From: Marsupella aquatica
Lineage: Eukaryota > Marchantiophyta
Reading direction: 5' to 3'
Length of the DNA: 64,000 nt
NCBI GenBank assembly: GCA_973895155.1
Contig: OZ316894.1
Span: forward strand, 25,916,001-25,980,000
Shown here: positions 47,240-56,777 of the stretch, one piece after another
Layout: each line of letters starts with the position of its first letter
Position numbering within the stretch: the first letter of the stretch is position 1
Translations under genes and position numbers: made by a program
Notes under the pieces: model-generated
Database searches by the model: none
Told to the model about the DNA's origin: nothing
What the model saw: the letters and a program-made list of their open reading frames with translations, nothing else

Positions 47240-48742
47240 GGATAAGGCAACTGCTCTACAGACCCCACATGCTTGCAAGAAAGTCAAAGATATGACTTAG
47301 AGCCCAAGAATAGGGCAGTGTTTCCTTTTGTTCAACACTTTATGAATTAGAACCAAGTCACCAAGTGTGATAAAACGCACGTGGCATGTAAGATCAAGGA
47401 CCCCATGGAGTGTTCTTCTAACGTTGGCCCCCCCTTTTTAGGAATAAATCTGGCCAGTGCTGCGAGAACACATATACAAACATTGCGTTCTCTCTCCTCA
47501 CAAAGATTATTCTCAGGGTGATGGGCATGTGGTCAGAAGTAAGGTTTCCATTTTGGAATTTTCCACACGGCGTAACTAGCATGTGGACCTCTAAGATTAT
47601 TCCAAATGTGGCGTAGTCACGCCCATGACTTTAGCTGAGTAAGGTGCCATCAGCATGTGGGCCTTCAACTAACGTGACAATAGAACAAAGTTCTCCATAC
47701 GTCATTTTTGAAAGGGAATTTCTTCTGTACTCTGTAGTCTACTCCTTTCCAACCTTTTCCTTCCTATTAAAAGCAAAAATACCTTTTCTAGGACAAGTGT
47801 GGTCTGGTTGACTATGATAGGGGCCCTCGTTTGGCCACTGTTATTTTTTGGCCTTGCTTTGGGTGTAGGTCCGTTGGGGCTCAAATTTTTTGTTCGTGGT
47901 GTTTCCTCCCTGTGCTAAGAGCGCAAGTACACTACATCAGATCGATCATAAAATTGACACCTATTTAAGAAATAAGCTTGGGACACTCACACACAGGCTG
48001 GATCAATAGAGGCTGGTTCAATAGGACTGTCAACCACTATCCTTTTTGACAATGCACTTGTCAGCAGATGTTGCCAATGCTACAATGTGCTCAGGCCAGA
48101 ACCATCCAGTGCAGGTTTAGCAATCTGTGGTTCGAAGTGCGCCACAGCAAAGGCTTGCCCCTTTAGAGGTAATCCATGTCCTACTAGCAGACTTGATGTA
48201 CATTAGATGTGTATCATTAGATCATCACACTATTGTTGTGGTAGAGCTTTCTCTTTCCTTTTCTACTTTCTAGGTTTTTGGGGTTACATCCTGGACCTTT
48301 TTACTTTAGGCCTCTGTACATACTGTATGTTCGGCTTTTTAGTCAATTGATACTTTTTAGCACTTGGTTCTTGCAATTTGGGCAGCTCCCGGGGCAGCTT
48401 TTTTTGGTGATGTTCTTAATTTCTCCAACAAAACACACAAACATCCCCGACCTCTCCTTTTTTCTTTAATCAGTTCATGGATCCCCGATTAGTTCGCAGC
48501 TTAAAAGAAATCTTGTTGAACATTTTGACCTCCGATCCAGACCCAGAAAAGTGATCCCACCACAAATTCCACCCATCCACACAACAGCAGCAGCTCACTC
48601 GGATTCCAGTGCATAGCCTACATCAGGATTGATATATTGTATGTAACCTCCCCTCTCCTTTTCTCCACTGGCTGCCTCAATACGCTAATGACACCAGATT
48701 GAACACTGACCAGACCATGACGCTCTGATTGAATTCTACTCG

Positions 48743-48748
<6 letters not shown>
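47240..48748. other. Gene-less interval
   Basis: AT-rich sequence with no recognised coding region. T/G-rich stretches at 47800-47900 and 48240-48420 resemble retroelement untranslated regions but were not aligned to a specific element. Confidence 0.35.

Positions 48749-48794
<46 letters not shown>
48749..48794 (+). repeat. (CT)23 microsatellite
   Basis: Uninterrupted CT dinucleotide run of 46 bases. Confidence 0.98.
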
Positions 48795-48799
<5 letters not shown>

Positions 48800-48939
48800 A
48801 CCGAACCCAACCCAAACATTCCAATACGGGAATGTCATTTCCCGTATCTTTTTTCATTCTTTCAAATATTTTATTGTTGGTAACTTGGAAGTTTGAGTCC
48901 AAATACCCTCAACCCGAATTCCTGAATTTTTTTAGATTT

Positions 48940-49292
48940 CCAACATTGAGTCCGACATTGACAAATTTCATGTCAGATTTTATCACGGTACTAAAGAGAT
49001 CATGAGGTTTTCAATGTCTCTAGCTTTCTAATGTGTGACATTGGGAGTATTCGTCAAGAATTAGAGAGATCATATGCAAGTATCCAAATTTCTCTAGCTT
49101 TCCAATGAACCTAACATTGATAGATTTTGTCGAGTACTAAGGAGATGATAAGTTTCTAATCTTGCTCTAGCTTTCCAATGAGTGTGACATTGAGAGATTT
49201 TATCAAGACAATACTATAGAGGTCATGAGTTTATAAATCTTGATCTTGAGCTTTCCAATGAATCTAACATTGACAGATTTCATCAAGTTTTA
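48940..49292 (+). repeat. Minisatellite of about 75-bp units
   Basis: Four to five diverged units. The recurrent core (T/G)AGCTTTCCAATGA, followed by (A/C)CATTGA and AGATTT, appears near 49021, 49095, 49168 and 49248, at spacings of 74, 73 and 80. The same unit recurs at 51090-51243, next to the RT element. Confidence 0.75.
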
Positions 49293-49404
49293 CAATGTGG
49301 AGCCAACTTAGGGGTTCTAACTATGTACATTTCTATCGATTGGTTGTTTCAAACTTGCAAACAATTAAATGCTATATAGGCATTTTGATGTAAAACACTC
49401 TCTT

Positions 49405-49677
49405 GGGTCTCACTATATGGAGGCCTGCCATCACCTACAACATTTTTAGGCCTTGGAGCCCTAAAATGTAAAAATAAATAAAAAATTCAACCCCTATAAA
49501 GTTAGAATATTCCAAAATTTGGTTAGAAGGGCCCTAATGTTCTTATAAGTCTCAAAACTGAATTTAAAATACCTTATTCTTCTTATCAGAAAATTTTTAA
49601 GTCTTCCCTTCAAACCAATAAAATGACCCTATCCTTCGTCACGCGAGATGTGTCATTTTTGTGGAAGTAAAACCCCC
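49405..49677 (+). mobile_element. Small inverted-repeat element, family 1
   Basis: The 273-bp copy begins GGGTCTCACTATATGGAGGC and ends GGAAGTAAAACCCCC. It contains CTAATGTTCTTATAAGTCTC and CAATAAAATGACCCTATCC, identical to parts of the copy at 22729. Confidence 0.7.
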
Positions 49678-51089
49678 ACGAAACACTGATATATCATTGA
49701 CAAACATGAGAATGGTAACTTTATTTTATGGTTACAGTGAAAAAAATGACATCTCTTCCTTTGTATATTCTGGTTTTTTTATGCTTAATACTTACGGCAT
49801 GGCGCCCCATAATTTACACAAATATGGACACAAACATCAAGGACCTTTTTGATTTTCAGAAAACCTGCTTTGTCCTGTTTGTCACCATCCTTGCTAATGT
49901 GGTGCATCCTCACGCCAGTGAATTTGGAAGGGACCCCTAATGGGGGTCTGTAACTAACCTCTGATTTCAGGGCTTCCAATGGCTTTGCTTGATCATAGTT
50001 TTCTTCCAACAACACACTTAACCACAAGAAAGGCAGTTAGATTTGCCACTTGCACATGTAGGATATTGGGTTCCAAGGCTCTAAAAATTTCCTACATGGG
50101 AACGTGTTTTCAATTCTATCGTAAGAGGATAGCTTGGGCTCATATAAATATATTGTTATGGGGAATAAGGTTTGGCCATGCTGCTAAGGTGTGCTTTAAT
50201 AACATTGCTTAGGCTGATGTGTATTGTCTAATCACTCCAAGGGAATTTATCAACTGCACTGATATACATAATGCTATTATCCTAGTGACAAATGATTTCC
50301 TTCATAGGCTGAGCATGCTTGTGAACATTGTTTGTTTCCAAATCCTAGATTTAAATCCGAGGAGTATTCCCAAAACTCACCACAACCATTCTGAATATGC
50401 GCATCATGGTGGACGTCACATGGTATGGCACGAAGAACTCAAAAATTGGTTATGGACCCCCATTAGGGATCCTTTCCAAAATTCCTGGCTCCACAATGCG
50501 CCACATCATCATGACACGTTGCAAACAGGAAGAGACTTGTTTTTGGATAGAACTTCTGCATTCGTGTTTGTGGAAACTTTGCTGTAAAAACTGGGACGCC
50601 ATGCCGTTAAAAAAGAATGTAAAAAAAAGTGACATGCAAATCAAAAGACAAAAAGATTAAAATTAAACTGCTCCCAGTAACGGCTTTATATACATTTTGA
50701 TTTTATTCAAAACATAAAAATTTTCCGGCAACAATTTTTTATTTGACATTGCTGAGTCAAATCATAATGAAAACTCACCTATAATATGGCGTTGGAAAGA
50801 TCTTGAAGAGACGGTCCTAATGAGCTCAGCATTGTCACCATTCTATAAGAATTGAGTAAGTAACTGATTCAACATTGAGATTTAAACACACCAAAATGTC
50901 TGAGGGACTAATTCCAGATGAAGAAGTTTAGTAGGTAGTGCTCGACCCGAACCTGAAGGGCTAAAGGCACGTAGCGCGCGGGGAGCAATGGAAGGCCCCG
51001 CAGGGACAAAATAGATTTTACCCATAATTTCATAATCTCTAATGTGAATATAAATTTTTGTCATAAACCCCTTAAATGTTGACCCCTTC
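49678..51089. other. Gene-less interval
   Basis: No recognised gene. Frames of 70-122 codons around 49730-50600 show no domain and are interrupted on all sides. Confidence 0.4.
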
Positions 51090-51243
51090 CACGAGAATGA
51101 ACCTAAAATTGACTTAGTTTATGAGTAGTAAGGAGATTATGAAATTTAGAATATCTTCAGCTTTTTAATGAACTTAACATTGATAGATTTAGTTGAGTTT
51201 TGAGGAGATTATAAGTTTCCAATGTTCTCTAGCTTTCCAATGA
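51090..51243 (+). repeat. Minisatellite, second block
   Basis: Two to three diverged units of the same 75-bp repeat as at 48940 (CAGCTTTTTAATGAACTTAA; CTAGCTTTCCAATGA). It is cut by the RT element, with the repeat motif appearing to resume at 54864 as TTTCCAATGAGTGTGACA. Confidence 0.65.
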
Positions 51244-51553
51244 TCAAATATACACACTTTGTATATACAAAGGGACCGATCAGAGTACAAATGAACAAAC
51301 ATAAGAGGGCCCAAGTGGACAAAACCAATCGAAAAAGAAGTGAGCAAAAGGGAACCACTAAACACCAAGAAAGAGGAACTAAAAGTAAGAAATGAGCAAT
51401 AAGGAACCCCTAAAAACCAAGAAAGAGAGACTAAAACTAACCCAAGCAGACCAAGGCCCTCATCCTTCCTAGCGAATGTGGCAAAAAGCTACTGGTCCAC
51501 ATCAAGGGTCAAAACTAGATCGGCAAGTGGGATTGGAACATCCTCTAGGGGAG

Positions 51554-54500
51554 CTAGCCGTTGCGGACACTAGCACCCACTGTAAGAGATCGACGATAGA
51601 TGGCCCGAGCTTGAGCACGCTGCAAGGTGACTAAAATGCGTTGGCAAAAGTGCGTGGTCAAAATAGAAAGCGGGGGTCCGGTGGGACCCATGCGGCCATG
51701 AACATCCCGGGCAGCTTGCCGAAGAAGCCCATCAAACTGAGGATGAAGACGCCAAAATAGCTCCAAAGCAAGGGGGAGGAAGCTGTCGGATGAAGCTCGT
51801 GCAGCATATTTGGCCTCCTTCGTTGTTGCCGCACGTGACGCTGCTGCCCCTGCCATAGTTGCCGCTGTCCCAATGATGTCTTGGCGCAATGGGTTTGCCA
51901 CCACTACATCTGCCAATGTACGTTGACCCTCACGGACCATGGTAAGATCCACTCGTAACCGCTGTGATGGAGGACCAGGTAACTCGAGTACCACCTCCCG
52001 CCGCACGCATACCAAAGAGCCAGAGAGAACCTGAGCAGTCGCATCTCGCACAGCGTCATGAACAATAATGGTTTCACCTCATCAATCTATTAATTAAAAG
52101 TGAATTATTATTCAATTTATGAACATTTGGGCAATAGAAAGTGTACATTTGGCTTTCAAAAAGTGTACATTTGGGCAAGAAATAAAGGTGATGGCCATCA
52201 GACATACCACCATGTTCATCCTTTATAAACGAACTAGGATGAGACTCCTTCTAGTAAAGATTATTTTTTCTCCCTTAAGTTTACAATTGACCATTTAGGT
52301 GTAGAGTATTGTACTATAGTATACCTTTTGGGTTTAAAAAGTGTACATTTAGAGACCAAAAAGTGTACATTTCGAGGCCTAAAAGTGAACAAAATAAAAT
52401 ACACTTTTAATGAATAGGGTGATCCTCCCAAACTGCACCAAAGAAGATGGACACCTGTGGCATCACAAGGCTTCCCACAAGTGCAAGAAGGGGGTAAACC
52501 TGCAAGAAGTGGGTGGGGCAGCCCCCTACAAAGACGCATGGCTGTGGAGAACTCCGTTGAAGACATCCGCAAATGAGGAATGACTGGATTGGCCTGAAGC
52601 CATCCACCTGCGCCCTTCCCTCCGGAAGAAAGAATCCGAGCTCGGTCCGTGTCAGGTGCCTCGGAGAGGATGCTGGAAAGGGTGAAAGCGTGCATACGCC
52701 CAACGAGGTCTGCCTGAAGATGAACGGGATCCAAGGATAAAAACTCCTGAAAAGAAGGTAACGTGGCGCGAACGGGATCTGGTAATGAGGACCGTGCTGC
52801 GCGCAAATGAACTTGAAACGGGAGGGAACCCTTCTCTACCTCCATGAGAGATGAAAGTAAAAAAGGGCGATCCTCAATAAGAAAATGATCGGCCAACAAT
52901 GAGAAGGTGGCCGCCCACGCACCCAAAAAGGCCAAAGGTGCAAGGCTCTCAATGGAAGTAAGCCCAAAACCACCCTGCAAAATAGGAAGACTGAGTTGTC
53001 GATGAAGCCACGGAGATGAGAGCAACGTACCCGGCCCCAAAAGAGAGGCCAGGGTCTGACGAATGGAGACATCAAATGCTCGAAGGTGGAGACAAAGATC
53101 CTCGGTAGGGGGATGCGTCCTAGCCAGATAAGACGCACGAGGGTGGATGCACCTCAACAACATCCCAAATGCTGCCTGAGAATCTGCTAACTTAGGGAGC
53201 ATAGGAGTAGAGGCTAAGGCAGCCTGTAGAGAGTCAACGATGAAAGAGGAGCAAAAGGAGGCGGTACCGACTGGGGAGCCAAGGACCCGAAGACCATCGG
53301 CTGGACGTAAGAACCCTGGGGGAAGCGCAAGATCAGAGGGTAACCCAGCTAGACTCCATGCACGACTCTTCACAGGCTGAACTCGTAAACCGAGGCCCAT
53401 CAAATGGGTGGAAAGAGTGGCGAGGGCAGAAGTAACCGCGGCAGGAGGACCAATGATGTGGGTGTCATCTGAAAGGGAGGGGAAGATACATTGGGGGTTG
53501 GCCAAGGCGGCTTCTCGTAAAGCTGTAAAATGGGCAATGGCAAAAAGAGGCCCACCCAAAGGGTCACCCTGACAAGTACCTTCTGCAGAGGAAAGAGTGG
53601 TATACACACCTGTAGAGGAGTGATGACTATAGAAGAGTGGGGCCTCGAGTCCATAAAAACAACGGACAAAGGGGATCAGGGACTGGATGTCTGGATCCGC
53701 CGCCCTCAAAGCACGAAAAATGGCTGCCCGAGAAACCGTATTAAAAGCGTTAGAGACATCAACCTGGAGGACAACCCAATCAGGGTGGAGGTTCAAGGTA
53801 GCTCGAATACCCGCAATAATTGTCTCACAACCGCCAGGAATGCCAACTGCAAACTGATGTGGAGAGAGATGATCCGATAGTGCAGAGCGAAACTGCGAGG
53901 AAAGTGTGCGAGACACAAGCCAAAGAAAAACCTCCCCAATAGCAATTGGCCGAACACCCGGTGAAGACTTAGCCATGGCCAATAAAAGAGAAGCACTCAA
54001 GAGCCGAGAGACGGGAGGAGGCAAATGACACTGGCAAAAGGAGAAGAAAACTGGAAAACCAAACTGAGGATCCTCAGGGGGGAATAAATCCCGAAAATGC
54101 TCAAAGACATAGCCGGAGGGGCCACCAGCAGCGCAACGCGGGGCATGGAGGAAGGCATAGGTGAAGTGGTCCCTACTAAATTGAAGATCCTCCTCAGGCT
54201 CAAAATCCTCTACGAACAAAGGGAGCTGATCATGGGGCTGCGAACGGAGATCCTGAAGGGCCAACGAGGTGACCTCGCCAGGGGGGGCTGGTGTGGTGGG
54301 AGAAAGGGCCTGGACAGCCCGACGATATTCACCAGCCTGGGCTAAACGACAAGAGCGACAAAAACGTCTATGCTCAGGGGGATGAGAGTGGCAGGCTGGG
54401 TCAGACAAAGCACGGGCGGTAAAAGACCGGGCGCGAAGAAAGTACTCTTCCTGAAGCTGCTCCCAATCTCCCCGCTAAAAATGATGGATACGAGAGGCAG

Positions 54501-54863
54501 TCTCACGGTGACCCAAACGACCACCATGACTAGGGAGGGTAAGAGACCACTGTGGAAAAAGCATCAGTAAAGACCAGTAGGAGACCTCCATAGGATGCGC
54601 CAAGATAAGCTGCATGAGTTGCAACAAGGAGGACCGAACTAAAGGGCGCAGCGCCAGAGGAATGTGGTTATAAAGGCGAGGTCTAATGTACCCTGGATGG
54701 TAGGCTGGAAGGGGGTCAAGAGTGCGAACCCAACTCCATGCCTGCTCGGGAGCCTCCAAGGAGGGAGGGGAAGAGCTAACCGGGTCAATAGGGGGCTGAG
54801 GTTGGGATTGTGCTTGCTGGTGATGATGGCACCGGCCCCGCCCGCGATGATGAGGGAGGGAGA
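51554..54863 (-). pseudogene. Reverse transcriptase ORF, interrupted
   Basis: One continuous frame is broken by a TAG at 54475-54477, then runs about 660 codons (from 54474 to about 52425) to an inserted element, after which the C-terminal part (IIVHDAVRDATAQ...) continues to the stop at 51554. The RT motifs are intact: the conserved block GGPSGYVFEHFRDL, the first catalytic Asp in QVDVSNAFNTV, GTCQGDPLGGPLFA, and the catalytic Asp pair in SLSDDTHI, with the usual Tyr/Phe and Ala before DD replaced by Leu and Ser. A Cys/His cluster precedes the RT region (CHSHPPEHRRFCRSC), and a second follows (CTCGKPCDATGVHLLWC). I know this type from repeat-derived proteins of streptophytes. No endonuclease or RNase H was recognised. 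The product would be inactive because of the stop and the insertion. Confidence 0.75.
52070..52424. mobile_element. About 355-bp insertion (MITE-like) inside the RT ORF
   Basis: This segment separates CSLGG from the continuing IIVHDAVRDA of the RT protein and has no similarity to the element. Its ends are imperfect inverted repeats: inward from the left GGTTTCACCTCATC... then TTAATTAAAAGTG, and inward from the right GGATCACCCTATTC then ATTAAAAGTG. It carries several copies of AAGTGTACATTT (near 52138, 52159, 52339 and 52359). No open frame of its own. Confidence 0.6.
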
Positions 54864-54873
54864 TTTCCAATGA

Positions 54874-55680
54874 GTGTGACAGTAGTTCATACTGCTGGTT
54901 TTGTGATTGATGTTAATTATGGTTGCATTGGTAAGCTTGGCAACTGTTTCAAGTGTCAATCAAACATTGACTTGTCCATTTTTGAAATTTTTTTCTTTAG
55001 AATTGGAGGTCCATCTAGGCTTCAGTTTCTAGATAACTGCCTCTAAAATAAAATGGGGTCCACGGATTAATTATTACCTGAGATATGATAGTAAAACCAA
55101 AGTGAACCAAAAAAACACAGGGATGTAAAAACCCACAGAAAATCATGTTTTGTTGCACAGGGTAGGAATTAAAGCCACCCAACACAAAATCCTTGTAACC
55201 CGCTCTCTACCAAGGCTTATTTCTTCCTTTAAAGTGTCACACAATACTAGATCTAGTATCTAATATACACAACCATATGCAAATCATCTCTGTCCAGGGT
55301 CACTCACATTTCAAGACCATGGTACCACTTTGTTGTAAGGGAAGTAAGTCAGATGTAGCTCTCCACTACTAAGGTTCAGTCAAGCACTTCCCTTTGGTAA
55401 CCTTGTATCAAAATTTAAGGTTAGGCATGGAGAGTAGTACTATCCTCTAAGGTCAACTAGTATCCGGAAAGAATCATCTAGGTACATGAACAATTCTTAG
55501 TCGGGCATTTTTAGTTCCCAGCCTGTATCTTCCTTATTCTGGTGCATGGCTTGCATAGACTGAGGCGAGGACTGAGGTTGTGCCCATATCTGTTGTAGAT
55601 GGAATTAAACAAACAAAACAATATAAGTGACATAGACCTCAGGAAAGCCTTCTGACTGGGGTTTTAAGAGAGGGCTTAAA
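54874..55680. other. Gene-less AT-rich interval
   Basis: Begins with the continuation of the target repeat and then non-coding AT-rich sequence; nothing else is recognised. Confidence 0.4.
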
Positions 55681-56064
55681 TTTTAGGCATTTACTCTTTG
55701 GTTTAGAGGCATTAACTCCTAGGTCTAGAGTTACTATGTAACCGCAATTAGTCAAATAGTGACCAGGTGCTTGGTATGGCTATGTGCTACTACTGTATTC
55801 ACTGTCTAGTAGGACTCACTAACCCCGTTAGTAACTAGTGAGTGGAACTTAGACCCATTGTTATAGAGCGAGTTGGCAATGCAAATAGGAAGAACTCAGT
55901 CTGTGGAGACTTGGTACAACCAGCATGCTTAGAGTCCAATTATATGCTTTTGTATGTTGTCATGTTTCTCTGGTGAGGTGAACCATGTATCTCTTGTGTC
56001 AACTACTTGTCTGTTTGTTGTCCATGTGCATGTTATCTTATGAGTAGCAATCATTTGCTCAACA
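55681..56064 (+). mobile_element. Solo LTR, Ty1/copia-like, family A
   Basis: Starts TTTTAGGCATTTACTC (TG decayed to TT) and ends GCTCAACA. It contains TAGTGAGTGGAACTTAGA and GAGGTGAACCATGTATCTC as in the copy at 16859. CTTAA lies near both ends, but not flush with them. Confidence 0.55.
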
Positions 56065-56407
56065 TACTTAAAGCTATGGTTTCCACATAATTGCTGCTGA
56101 ATCAATACAATCTATGTACTTCTAATATGTTTAAATAAGGATGTTTTAGAACTCCCCTCCTATATTGAGAAACACCACCCTAGGACATAAGTCCACAAGC
56201 CAATGTGGTACCCAAGCTTGAGCCTAGGTCACCAGACTTCCTTCTGCCTGGTTTGAGCCATCAATTCAAACATTTGATATCCCTACCTACTGCAGATAGA
56301 ATGTCCTTTTGAAGTATTGTGGGAACCCTTTATCCTTGTTTTTCTTTAAATGGTGTAGATGGTTACATCATTTCATATTTAGGTTTCTATACAATCCTCC
56401 TTCCCTT

Positions 56408-56777
56408 TGTTGGGGATCTAATTGGACAACATGACAGCAAAAGGAACTAGCATACATTCAACATGAATGAACATCAACAAAGAGAGTACGTGGTTCACCC
56501 CGTCTGGGCTACGTCCATGGCCATGAGAGAAGAATCAATATGAATGTAACAATACATCCACCATAGCCTAGATCCACTATGACCTGAAATCTCTCACCCT
56601 CCAGCCTCAGCACATAAAAGATTGAACTCTCAATTGTGAGCACACATTTGGGTTCCCCTTGGGTATACCCCATCCCATGGTCTATGGGAACTTGGAACTC
56701 AAATGAGGGCTACCATTATCTGCTAAAGAACTAGTACTATGGAAGTAAATATGTTATACTAGAGGCATAACCTGACA
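56408..56777 (-). mobile_element. Solo LTR with perfect 5-bp target duplication, family B
   Basis: The 370-bp element is bounded on the plus strand by TGTTGGGGATC and ACCTGACA and flanked by CCCTT on both sides (56403-56407 and 56778-56782). Its left part matches the LTR at 18374: TACGTGGTTCACC and GGCTACGTCCATGG in the same order. Confidence 0.75.

Larger units (their letters stand above)
51244..54863 (-). mobile_element. Non-LTR-type retroelement with 10-bp target duplication
   Basis: The element is flanked by identical TTTCCAATGA at 51234-51243 and 54864-54873. The empty site, AGCTTTCCAATGAGTGTGACA, is the core of the minisatellite found at 49168, which supports the boundaries. The coding frame is open from its 5' end without a clear start codon, so the 5' part (including any endonuclease) is probably missing through truncation. 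The 3' end shows no poly-A; the last bases on the minus strand include the palindrome TTTGTATATACAAAG. CpG is well kept, so the copy is younger than the relic at 2.6-5.4 kb. Confidence 0.75.

Noticed and set aside
47035-47300. Frames running through the N block
   Set aside because: They depend on undetermined bases.
48618-48902. Frame with a long Arg-Glu repeat
   Set aside because: The repeat is simply the antisense translation of the (CT)23 microsatellite.
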